Of a stretch of 64,000 nt of DNA, positions 57,701 through 64,000 are shown piece by piece. How positions within the stretch are numbered: the stretch's first letter is position 1; every line of letters starts with the position of its first letter. A program made the position numbers and the translations under genes. This DNA is from Ascidia mentula (taxonomy: Eukaryota > Chordata > Ascidiacea > Phlebobranchia > Ascidiidae): assembly GCA_947561715.1 (NCBI GenBank), contig OX387201.1, positions 5,474,001 to 5,538,000 of the forward strand. Reading direction: 5' to 3'. The notes under the pieces are model-generated. The model saw nothing but the letters and a program-made list of their open reading frames with translations. It did no database searches and had not been told where the DNA came from.

Positions 57701-60700
57701 TAAGCGTCGCCGCCATATTGGCCGCCGTACTCTCCTGGATAGTATCCGTGGCCCGCTGTACCGAGACCTGCCGCGCCAGCACCGATCAGAGTGTCGCCGG
57801 CGGTGAAGATCGCCTTGCTGCCCTTTCCGCCCTTCTTGCCGCCGTCCACAAAGACGCCGCTGTCCTGAGCACCGTACGCCGCACCGAGGCCAGCTGCCAG
57901 GTTTTCGCCGAACTGGTCAGCCTTGACAGTGCCGTCGTGGCCTTCATCTCCGTAATCCTCGATCACGAACGCTTGACCTCTTAGTTGAATTCCCGACTCT
58001 GCTTGTGCCTGCGCTTTGTTGTTTTTCTGATGCCATTGAATACACTTCCCCACTGTGCAGCATGTGTCTTCTTCTACAACTACTCTTTGTGACCCGTCGT
58101 TGCAGGGCACCATGTCTACTTCTGGACACTTGGATGGATTACAGGCACATTCGTATGTACTGCAACAACTGTCAATTGGATAACTGACTAAGTCCTCAAA
58201 ATAATTGCATATCAACGGTGCTTCTGTGCACTTCGCTATGTCGCAATCAGCTGGTACACATCTGTATACATAGCAGCAATCGTTGGATTTTTCTTCCACC
58301 ACGACATACCCTTCAGGCGCAAGGGGATATGGGTCGCAGGTGATTGCGTCACATTCGATTTCATGCGTGTTTTTGCAACGGCATAAGTTGCAAGCGTCCC
58401 CGTATTTATTCCACGTCTCACCATAACATCTGGTATGTCCTTGTTCGTCGACGCACATCGGCTCTTCCGCCAAAATTTCAAAATTATTTTCACTTACTCC
58501 GGATCCAGTAGCGCCTGCTTGATTATAATTGTCCATCCCAATCCCAACGGAGCTATCGTCTTTGTCCAAACTACTTATGAATGCCACGTTACCGTTAGGT
58601 GTCACTGCGGTGGCCTGTGATTTTGTTGTTGCTTTTCCGTACACGTCACCTGGTAAATTAGAATAGCCGCCAGTTTCTTTGGATTGAACGTGACCCAAAC
58701 TGTCCGCCAGAATTTCCAAACCTTTCGTAGAAAAAGATATTAGGCTTGTGGTGTCCAACGCATTATCTTTTGTAATATGCAGATCGCTGTCCTGCACAGA
58801 TTGAGCTGCCCCTAAACCATGTGCGTCATTCGCAAGTTTGGATCCCACAGTTACACTTTTTTCTCCAGAAGGTACGTCCGCACCCATGACAGCTCCAACA
58901 AACGCGGGACCAAGACTCGCTAGATTTGAAGCGGTTGCACCAACAGCATTGCTACTTTGGCGAACGCACTTCCCTACTGGACAACAAGTGTGTGGATCGA
59001 TCACTTCACGAACGCACCCGTCAGGACATGGGACAACAGCCAATGTAGCACAACTTGTCGTATCACATACACACTCGTAAGTGGCGCAACATTTGTCAAG
59101 AGGGTACGTCTTCAACTTTTCGTGTACCCCACACGACATCGCAGTAAACTGGCATTTGCTGACTTCACATTCGACGCGAACCGTGCGGTATGTCGTGCAA
59201 CAGGCGTCGCCATACTCGTCAACAATCATGTAACCTTCTGGAGCGGTCGGCCTTGCTTCACACACCTTTGCTTGTGCAACGATATCACCAACGTCAACAC
59301 ACGTGTAAACAGTGCACAGGTCCTTAGGTTCAGTCCACTGCTCCCCGTAACACCTTCCTATCCCGTGAGTGTCGACGCAAAGATCAGCTTCAGCAACAAC
59401 TTCCGTGTGGCTTTTTCCAAAACCTGCAGCTTGTCCGGCCGCAGTAGACTTGTCTGTTGCTGAAAGTGTTACATCAGAAACACTTTCAGTGGGTTTTGAT
59501 TTGAAACTGTCAAATGTCGTTCCTCCAACGACCAGTCCGCTTTTACCCATACCTTCCGCGGCGGCTTGGCCAAAGTGTCCAATGAGATGACCTAGACCTT
59601 TACCGGCACCGGCGCTATGAGCAAGGCTGGTGCTTCCAAGAACAGTATCTCCCGCAACGAAGGAAGTCACAGTGGTGGAACCACCACGTGGCTTTTTAGC
59701 AACCACAACATCGGACGCTTGTTCTGACTGTGACGCACCGACTCCGGTTGCTATGGCGTCAGTATCCATGGCTGCATCCACCATTCCACTTTTTTCAGGA
59801 ACGCCGTAATCATAATGCCCGAAGGTGGACTTGGCAATGGTGGCAATGCTTTCGGCGTTAGCTGAGGAAGCTGCATCAACAAATACACATTTACCCACCG
59901 AGCAACACACGTCTTGCTCAAGAATCACTCGCGTGGAGCCTTCTGGGCAAGGCGGATTACCAAGATCCAAGCACTTGCTTTGGTCACACACGCACTCGTA
60001 TGTCGAGCAACAACCGTCTAGATCGTATTGCACCATCTTTTCAAATCTTGCGCAAGACATTGGCTGGAATTGACACGTAAACAGATCACATTCTTCATCG
60101 ATATATCTATATGAATAGCAGCAAGCGCTAGTTTTCTCTTCCACAATCAGCTTGCCGTCCATTTGAGCAGGGTATGGGTCGCATTCCTCCACTTTGCACC
60201 TCACATCGCCCGAATCGTAACACACGCAAACCTCGCAAGGACTTTCATTCCAACAATCGCCAAACTTTCTTTCAAGGCCGCTGTTGTCGATACACAATGC
60301 CGGTTCCTCGGCGATCCTAAGACCCAAACCAGTGGATCCGCTACTTGCACCTGCTCCTGCAGCATTAGATTTGGAATCACTGATCAGATCTACTGACAAA
60401 CTGTCATCGCCCTTTCCGTGTTTCTCATGTGAAATCAAACTAGAACCTAAAACGATTCCACTATCGGCAGCTGCCATAGCTTTGCCCATTCCCGAAACAC
60501 CAGAAAACAAGCCACCATGGTCAAAAGCGGATTCAGAAAGGGCATCAGCTGCAGCACCGATAACAGTGTCCCCGGCAGTAAAATACGTCTTACTGCTTTT
60601 TTTGTCTTTCTTGTCATGACCAACATATACTCCGCTATCTTGGGCACCATAGGAAGTACCCAGGCCAGCTGCAAGATTTTCGCCGAACTGGTCAGCAATG

Positions 60701-62526
60701 ACATGACCATCATGGTCTTTATTTCCATAGTCCTCCATTGCAAAGCTAGATTTGCCAATCAAAATTCCAGAATCAGCAGCACCCATCGCTTTGCCGTGTC
60801 CTAAGAATTGACCCGGAGCTCCGTAGTGGCCATAGCCGTGACCAGCGCCCGCCAGAGCATCCGCTCCGATCACCGTATTGCCCACTGTGAACATGGACTT
60901 GCTAAAGTCCTCACCACTGTCCTTGCCTCCGACGAACACGTCGCTGTCTTGAGCGTTCGCTGCAAGTGCTTTTCCGAGAGCCGCGTTGTCGGCCTTGTTT
61001 GCAAGTTGCACGTCGCTTCCGGAATCTTTTTGTTTATCATTTTTCATGTGGAAGCTTGAACCACCGAGCACGATGTCGGACTTGGCCGCTCCAAAAGCTT
61101 CACCGCCATAATGACCGTCGTAGTGCCCGTCAAAGAACGAGTGATCCTCAGTACCGAGAGCTCCAAGGACAGAACTAAGAACATTATCGCCGAATGCAAA
61201 TGATATTTCCTTCGACTTTTTGTCTTTTTTACCATCCTGCACATTTATTCCAGAGTCTTGGAAGGAAGTAGCTAAGCCAGCCCCAATTGCTAGAGCCTCG
61301 TCTGCAGTTGATACAGCAACATCGGTTGGCTTGGACTTCGGTTTTTCAAAGGTTTCGAAAAGCATTGACGCGCCTGGTAGTATGGCTGCGGACTCAGCTT
61401 CCGCCACTGCAGACGTTGAAACATCGACGCATTTACCAATGTGGCAACAGCTTTCCGGTTCGACGACCACGCGAATGGACCCAATAGGGCAGGCGGGATC
61501 ACCCAGATCGGGGCAACTTGACGGGTCGCAGACGCACTCATACGTTGAGCAACAGTCGTCGACGGGGAAAATAGAGAGAATCTCAGAGTAGCTGCATTTG
61601 GGCGCTTGAAATTCACAAGTGGATACGTCGCATGTCTCCTTAACGATGCGATACGATACACAACAGTCGTCCGCCTTTTCTTCGACAACATAATGTCCTT
61701 CGGGGCAGACGGGATAAGGATCGCATTGTTTCATTACGCACTTGATCTCAGCATTATCAGAGCACGTGCAAGTCTCACATGGATTTGAGCTGTACACCCA
61801 CGAGTCAGCGAACTTGCGCTCAAATCCCGACTCGTCGACACAGATTGAAGATTCGGTGATGACCGCACTCGCCAGTTTGCCGGCAGTAGCCGACGCGGCA
61901 TCCGCGACCGCTTGTTGCTGGCTTAAAAGATCTGCGACCACCGCCTCATGTCCGCCTCCCTCTTCGTCTTTAGAGACCATGAGCGATGCAGCATCCTGGA
62001 AAATGCTTGCCGATCCGTCGGCCGAAATAGCGGTGGCCCCGTGCACATTCACGGCATCGACCTCTTGATCGGTGTAGCCCGCCTTACCAGTAAATTTGCC
62101 CTGCGCCGCCAAGTAACTGCCGGTGTCGGTAAATGCAAGGTGCTTTGTCATGGCGCCGTTGTCTTCAATCACGTCCGCGGCGATGGCGGACTTGCCGTTA
62201 TTTTTAGCCTCTCCAGACGCTGCGGCACCCAGACTCTGGCCAGTCTTCGGCTTGACACCATTGTCATCCCCGCTGTAACCGGTAGTCGATGTGATAAAGC
62301 TAGATCCCCCAAGAAGTACATCTGAGCCTGCTGTTCCAATTCCACTGGCAACTGCTTTGCCAACTCCTGGGAGTACATCTCCGCCGGATTTGGTTCCCGC
62401 TCCGGCGCTTGCTTCGGCACCGATACCGATCGATGGCGTGCAACCCACCAAAAGTTCGTCTGTGAGGACGTTGTTCCAGCAGTAGTACCTGATGCAAGCT
62501 GACTGGTCGTTCTTCACCTGACCTGG
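1..62526 (-). CDS. Exon e: single giant open exon, at least 62.5 kb
   Basis: From the acceptor GCAG|CCAGG at 62527/62526 the frame (codon first bases at multiples of 3) stays open to base 1, which is 20,842 codons. The first 30 residues finish a VWC-like motif (QSACIRYYCWNN, then GC). The rest alternates Cys-rich blocks with Gly-rich modules and then becomes the 206-aa array. The last codon in the window (ATT, bases 3-1) is inside a repeat, so the exon continues further. Silk and aggregate-glue genes of arthropods are known to combine small 5' exons with one huge repetitive exon, and this has the same shape. The alternative, that the array hides introns, is not supported: the unit has no stop, no length change and no break in frame. 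Confidence 0.88.
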
Positions 62527-63818
62527 CTGCAATGTTGTTGGAATATGAATGTTAAAATTTATTGTTAAATTTCAATATCGAGCAGAAAACTGTAAAACCC
62601 TTTGCAAAAGCAACTTTCAAGAAATTGTTTACCTAAAGAGCATTGATGATTTAGAAAAAAATCTGGAACGATTTATTACATACTCTATACTATTTATGCA
62701 TGACTGACAATTATTGTTATACTTCAGGCAAACAAATACCAAAAATATTTTTGTGCTCGGGTCACACATAAGCAATATTGTGAATCATGTGCAGTTACCC
62801 CAAGAGTTTCTCCATCGGGCAACATGCAAAGACAATCTGCCGGTCTGACACAAGTTTTCGGATCGCGCAGCACGTAGTTGATAGGACAAGACACGCACTC
62901 CTCGCCACAAGTGTCCACGCAGGAATCAGGTTCGTCAGCGAAGGTACACTGATAGGTCGCCGTGCGCCAAGCATGGCACACCTGGTTGCAACGGAAGGCG
63001 CACTTCACCATGTTCTGCTTCCCGCAGGTCTCTGCCGAAAATGTAAATCGTGGACAGTTACAAAGAAGCACTTGGAATTTCGCGTATATTAAAGCTCGGT
63101 AAAGTAACGTTACTCGTGTACCCAACATTTCAAAGCACCATAACACAACCATTTGGTTGAAAATATGTAAATATGTACCTTCTCACTAAAATATTTTTTT
63201 TACATGTGTGTGATGTTACTGACTAATTTTTCGCGGTGCTATTTCAAGTGAACAATCCAACAAAAACATTTTTTTAAAGAAGCAGAAACGAATACTCACC
63301 ACACATATTGTCGTAAAGATCATCGCACAAGGCTGGTGTCAGTTCAGCAGGTTTAAACTGGAATCCGCCGTATTCTGTCACGCCGCCAGCGAAGGCTCCT
63401 AAATCCCAAACATAAAATTCGATAACTAATTTCATACGCGTCAGTTAAAGTGAGTTATGTTGTCGCTGCAGGGAAAAAATATGCTGTTTTTTTTTGTTAA
63501 AATAGCAGTCATACCCATAGACGAGGACATGACCGGTACCAAATATTCTTTTTCACAAGCGAGCCCAAGACAGTGAACGTCGTGATCCATGCAGTAACTA
63601 AAAACATCAACGTGTATTCACAACAAATACGAAATAAGTAAACGAAATATAGAGATAGCAAATACAAGTAAACGAAACGTTGATATGAACGCTCACCAGC
63701 TTCTACACCCGTCAGACATGGAATCTATCTTTTCTCCGTCCGAGTACGCAACACCTTCGATGACCTTGCACACGCACGAGTCGACCGAAAGACAGACCTC
63801 GCCGTCCGCACTTGAGAC
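1..63818 (-). CDS. Giant secreted Cys-rich/Gly-rich repeat protein (TIL/VWC head plus 206-aa repeat tail), partial at both ends
   Basis: Five exons on the minus strand join in consistent phase: 63818-63697, 63597-63515, 63398-63300, 63031-62799 and 62526-1, giving 21,021 codons in the window. I translated 62526-57901 line by line, plus one complete array unit, and found no stop. All array units have the same 618-bp length, so the frame is kept to base 1. The order is a VWC-like stretch, a TIL-like domain, a half VWC, a Gly/Ala linker, four double-VWC-like blocks separated by Gly-rich modules, then about 94 copies of a 206-aa unit. VWC/TIL domains are known from secreted multimerising proteins (gel-forming mucins, hemocytin, otogelin, SCO-spondin). 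By inference the Cys-rich head would cross-link and the Cys-free tail would form bulk adhesive, gel or fibre. Signal peptide, true start, stop and poly(A) site are outside the window. I do not recognise the exact family. Confidence is high for the frame and moderate for function. Confidence 0.85.
26700..32380 (-). repeat. Higher-order repeat block inside the array (1,236-bp and 2,472-bp periods)
   Basis: A Ser-to-Asn variant recurs at 26732, 27968, 29204 and 30440, and an Ala-to-Gly variant at 27464, 28700, 29936 and 31172. Each series is spaced exactly two units (1,236 bp). The synonymous Gly GGA/GGC marker in units 27436-29290 reads GGA, GGA, GGA, GGC, and the same order repeats in units 29908-31762, a four-unit (2,472-bp) period. 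This is the footprint of local segmental duplication of two- and four-unit blocks. Confidence 0.8.
58039..58455 (-). other. Cys-rich block 4: double VWC-like domain (139 aa, 22 Cys)
   Basis: It runs from CVDEQGHTRCYGETW through CNLCRC, TCDPYP, APEGYVVVEEKSNDCC, then YPIDSCCSTYECACN, VPCNDGSQRVVVEE and CCTVGKCI. It has the most Cys of the four blocks, including one in YRCVPADC. It is the last Cys-containing part of the protein in the window. A 22-residue linker (QWHQKNNKAQAQAESGIQLR and two more) separates it from the array. Confidence 0.72.
58456..58962 (-). repeat. Linker 4: strongly degenerate module linker (169 aa)
   Basis: It is Cys-free and rich in Gly, Ser, Ala and Asp. GLGAAQSVQDSDLHI aligns with GAAYGAQDSGVFV of the array unit, and VGSKLANDAHGLGAA resembles the LANKADNAALGKA segment. 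The middle (LISFSTKGLEILADSLGHV, then TGGYSNLPGD) is only weakly similar. I read this as a module decayed by point changes with little loss of length. Confidence 0.5.
58963..59379 (-). other. Cys-rich block 3: double VWC-like domain (139 aa, 20 Cys)
   Basis: The plan matches blocks 1, 2 and 4 (CVDTHGIGRCYGEQW ... APEGYMIVDEYGDACC ... YPLDKCCATYECVCD ... CCPVGKCV) but the first sub-domain is atypical. The CxxCxC cluster is reduced to LCTVYTC, the following Cys of that region is missing, and the CDPYP motif reads CEARP. An additional Cys appears in PDGCVRE. This is the most diverged of the four blocks. Confidence 0.68.
59380..59883 (-). repeat. Linker 3: one degenerate Gly-rich module (168 aa)
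   Basis: This Cys-free linker holds a recognisable degenerate module: QASDVVVAKK, SFVAGDTVLG, GKSGLVVGGTTF, then SDVTLSATDKS and AAGQAAGFG, in the same order as DSGVFV, FTAGDTLIG, AKSGIVLGGSTF and SDVQLANKADN of the array. The N-terminal part (GHYDYGVPEKSG) retains a Gly/Tyr patch. Its length is nearly the same as linker 4. Confidence 0.65.
59884..60294 (-). other. Cys-rich block 2: double VWC-like domain (137 aa, 21 Cys)
   Basis: Same plan as block 1: CIDNSGLERKFGDCW, CEVCVC, EECDPYP, IVEEKTSACC, then DLDGCCSTYECVCD, PPCPEGSTRV and CCSVGKCV. It is two residues shorter than the other three blocks. An extra Cys in GDCW replaces the Ser of block 1 and could shift disulfide pairing. The family assignment rests on the CC-x-x-Y-x-C-x-C and CPxG motifs. 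Confidence 0.7.
60295..61425 (-). repeat. Linker 2: diverged 103-aa modules between Cys blocks 1 and 2
   Basis: This 377-aa Cys-free segment is made of the array's module family. After a module tail (near 61400-61264) comes a first-type module at 61263-60955, a second-type module at 60954-60646, and another first-type module from 60645 to about 60337. The first two are each exactly 309 bp (103 aa), the same as in the array. By my count the first matches the array half-unit at 59/103 residues and the second at 75/103. DSGVYVGH, FTAGDTVIGA and DSGIVLGSS in the third copy match the module core. These look like older copies that escaped most of the array's homogenisation. Confidence 0.8.
61426..61842 (-). 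other. Cys-rich block 1: double VWC-like domain (139 aa, 21 Cys)
   Basis: It runs from CVDESGFERKF to CCHIGKCV. The first half carries CETCTC, then KC...QCDPYP, PEGHYVVEE and DDCC. The second half carries TC...FPVDDCCSTYECVCD, a PxCPxG turn and a final CC..GKCV. CC-x-x-Y-x-C-x-C-D followed by Cys-Pro-x-Gly and another CC is the signature of mucin/otogelin/hemocytin VWC-like repeats. The block has one Cys (PVCPEG) that blocks 2-4 lack at this position. Confidence 0.7.
61843..62526 (-). other. Linker 1: half VWC motif plus Gly/Ala-rich segment (228 aa)
   Basis: It begins with a VWC-like half motif (Cys at CIRYYCWNN and VGC), then becomes Cys-free, Gly/Ala/Asp/Ser-rich sequence. A short stretch GSDVLLGGSSF matches the SGIVLGGSTF core of the array module, so part of this linker is probably a degenerate module. 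The remainder (for example FTDTGSYLAAQGKF and LLSQQQAVADAASATAG) has no clear module match. The end is Ala/Gln-rich and likely helical just before Cys block 1. Confidence 0.6.
62527..62798 (-). other. Intron between exon d and the giant exon (272 bp)
   Basis: It begins GTAACT and ends CAACATTGCAG on the minus strand and is strongly AT-rich. It is phase 0 and sits inside the TIL/VWC junction: the protein reads DGETLG|PGQVKND across it. Confidence 0.7.
62799..63031 (-). CDS. Exon d: TIL-like (E'-type) cysteine-rich domain
   Basis: This 233-nt exon encodes about 77 residues holding 15 Cys. It starts ETCGKQNMVKCAFRCNQVC, continues through an SCVDTCGEECVSC cluster, and ends with TCVRPADCLCMLPDGETL. 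The spaced Cys with a terminal CVxxxxCxC and PDGE are characteristic of trypsin-inhibitor-like (TIL) modules. In VWF, mucins and hemocytin these follow VWD-C8 units and precede VWC units. The acceptor CGGCAG|AG is at 63032/63031 and the donor GGG|GTAACT at 62799/62798, phase 0 out. No VWD or C8 domain is visible in the window; if present, they lie upstream of 64000. Confidence 0.75.
63032..63299 (-). other. Intron between exons c and d (268 bp)
   Basis: It begins GTGAGT and ends TTTTCGGCAG on the minus strand, is AT-rich with a poly-T run near 63190, and splits a Glu codon (G|AG, phase 1). No coding signal is visible inside. Confidence 0.65.
63300..63398 (-). CDS. Exon c: linker before the TIL-like domain
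   Basis: This 99-nt exon encodes about 33 residues, beginning AFAGGVTEYGGFQFKPAEL and ending with a Cys pair (ALCDDLYDNMC). The flanking sites are a clean GATTTAG acceptor and a consensus GTGAGT donor. Entry and exit are both phase 1. The Gly/Tyr-rich start resembles the Gly-rich linkers of the giant exon. The Cys residues probably belong to the following TIL-like region. Confidence 0.65.
63399..63514 (-). other. Intron between exons b and c (116 bp)
   Basis: It begins GTATGA and ends GGATTTAG on the minus strand. It contains a long poly(A/T) run near 63487-63495 and splits a Gly codon (G|GA, phase 1). Confidence 0.6.
63515..63597 (-). CDS. Exon b: VWC-like segment of the giant protein
   Basis: This 83-nt exon encodes YCMDHDVHCLGLACEKEY and a short tail ending SSSM plus one base. 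Together with the end of exon a it gives Cys-x-x-Cys-x-Cys-x(5)-Cys-x(4)-Cys, the second half of a VWC-like domain. The acceptor TTTTTAG|T is at 63598/63597 and the donor ATGG|GTATGA at 63515/63514. It enters in phase 2 and leaves in phase 1, matching its neighbours. Confidence 0.65.
63598..63696 (-). other. Intron between exons a and b (99 bp)
   Basis: It begins GTGAGC and ends TTTTTAG on the minus strand and is AT-rich. It splits a Cys codon (TG|T, phase 2), and the reading frame continues CRSC-YCMDHD across it. Confidence 0.65.
63697..63818 (-). CDS. Exon a: VWC-like segment of the giant protein
   Basis: This 122-nt exon encodes about 40 residues with a CVC motif (SVDSCVCKV), a Tyr-x-x-Gly-Glu stretch (AYSDGEK) and a final GCRSC whose last Cys codon is split across the intron. 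The pattern Cys-x-Cys ... Gly-Glu ... Cys-x-x-Cys-x-Cys is typical of von Willebrand C-type domains. The donor is TG|GTGAGC at 63697/63696. The acceptor CTAAG|GTC at 63819/63818 is the best candidate. The same frame stays open a little further upstream, with more Cys codons, before a TAA near 63850, so the 5' boundary is less certain than the 3' boundary. Confidence 0.6.
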
Positions 63819-64000
63819 CTTAGCAAAGCATAAACAGTGCAGATGTTTTTATTTCACTATACACACACTCCGCAATATTCTTTATATGGCTTTGGTGTGG
63901 TTCATTGCTTCCCTGTTTTTTTTTTATAATCGGTCAATGTGTTTGGTCGGGTGACGTATGTAACAGTTATCTTTTTCATAGCTCGTAGCGCCATTGGGGG
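63819..64000 (-). other. Probable intron upstream of exon a; nothing coding identified
   Basis: This 182-bp stretch is AT-rich with a poly-T run near 63917-63927 on the plus strand. A pyrimidine-containing tract (TTTATGCTTTGCTAAG on the minus strand) leads into the exon a acceptor. The last 20 bases are less AT-rich and might touch another exon, but too little is present to call it. Confidence 0.4.

Larger units (their letters stand above)
1..57971 (-). repeat. Coding tandem array: about 93.8 copies of a 618-bp (206-aa) unit
   Basis: The period is exactly 618 bp throughout: equivalent positions such as 244, 862, 1480 ... 57718 form an unbroken arithmetic series of 94 members. There are no insertions or deletions and only sparse single-base differences. 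Per unit I count about 50 Gly (24%), 34 Ala, 18 Asp, 5 Glu, 12 Lys, 1 Arg and 9 Tyr, with no Cys or Trp. Landmarks in order are AQDSGVFVDGGKKGGKGSK, FTAGDTLIGAG, a Tyr/Gly patch GHAYYPGEYGGQYGG, AKSGIVLGGSTF, SDVQLANKADN, AQGSDVFVGGKDSG, MGDTVIGAG, GHGYGPYGGPGKF, IIVGGHSFMIEDYGD and ADQFGENLAAG. Similarity to upstream sequence falls sharply at about 57966-57972, in the middle of a module. The array continues past base 1. Which residues would be DOPA-modified, cross-linked or glycosylated cannot be told from sequence. Confidence 0.97.

Noticed and set aside
1..57971. CRISPR array or non-coding satellite
   Set aside because: The units are 618 bp with no unique spacers, so this is not CRISPR. 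The unbroken frame shared with upstream domain-coding sequence, and length conservation in diverged modules, argue for coding sequence.
1..57971. A transposon or retroelement amplifying the unit
   Set aside because: No terminal repeats, target-site duplications or transposase/reverse-transcriptase frames are seen. Direct head-to-tail identity with block variants fits unequal crossing-over.
1..57971. 618 bp as three nucleosome spacings of 206 bp
   Set aside because: The number coincides only because the unit is 206 codons. Nothing in the sequence shows nucleosome-phasing signals at that spacing.
99..57984. Plus-strand open frames of 188 aa and 77 aa repeated in every unit, which could look like 94 tandem small genes
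   Set aside because: They are antisense to the continuous minus-strand frame, recur only because the unit recurs, overlap each other in different frames, and have no sign of promoters or conserved domains. The minus frame is continuous with real exons carrying VWC/TIL domains.
57944..62497. Short open frames on both strands in the Cys-block region (for example minus 61290-61691 and plus 58957-59463)
   Set aside because: They lie in frames other than the long minus frame, start at arbitrary Met codons, and show no domain pattern. The in-frame translation gives aligned Cys-rich blocks instead.
58966..63031. Protease-inhibitor or toxin peptide from the TIL-like domain and Cys blocks
   Set aside because: TIL modules do occur in inhibitors, but here one is embedded in a multi-domain chain followed by VWC-like blocks. 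This is the arrangement of structural secreted proteins, and nothing indicates a free peptide.
62724..63152. A stand-alone 142-aa minus-strand gene starting at 63152
   Set aside because: Only its middle (63031-62799) has the TIL-like Cys pattern. Both ends read through AT-rich intron sequence across clear splice sites, and phases match neighbouring exons.

Overview
The window looks like part of one animal (metazoan) gene, read entirely on the minus strand. I see no bacterial, phage, RNA-gene or transposon features. Evidence for a eukaryote: GT...AG introns of about 100-270 bp that are T-rich/AT-rich, joined in matching phase by short exons that encode cysteine-rich extracellular domains (TIL-like and von Willebrand factor C-like). 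Both the 5' end (beyond 64000) and the 3' end (below 1) lie outside the window. The species cannot be fixed from the sequence. An invertebrate is my guess, from the short introns and the glue/silk-like composition.

Layout in the direction of transcription (high to low coordinates). 63818-62799: four small exons (122, 83, 99 and 233 nt) encoding a cysteine-rich segment with a VWC-like stretch and a TIL-like (E'-type) domain. 62526-1: one exon of at least 62,526 nt that stays open to the window edge (20,842 codons, no stop in this frame). It starts with a half VWC motif and a Gly/Ala-rich linker. It then alternates four Cys-rich blocks of 137-139 aa (each about two VWC-like units, 20-22 Cys) with Cys-free Gly-rich linkers. 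From about 57971 downward it becomes a nearly perfect tandem array of a 206-aa (618-bp) unit, about 93.8 copies, still running at base 1. The in-window coding total is 21,021 codons.

The 206-aa unit is itself two related 103-aa modules. Diverged 103-aa modules of the same family lie between Cys blocks 1 and 2, also with exact 103-aa length. Array units differ only by rare point changes, with no length change in any unit, and some variants recur every 2, 3 or 4 units. This points to recent unequal crossing-over and gene conversion.

Interpretation (inference): a giant secreted structural protein, with a disulfide-bonding head of the gel-forming mucin / hemocytin / otogelin / SCO-spondin type fused to an enormous Cys-free, Trp-free, acidic, Gly/Ala/Tyr-containing tail. 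Glue, slime, silk-like or gel/coat material is the likeliest role. The many plus-strand open frames in the array are antisense shadows of the repeat and are not annotated as genes.
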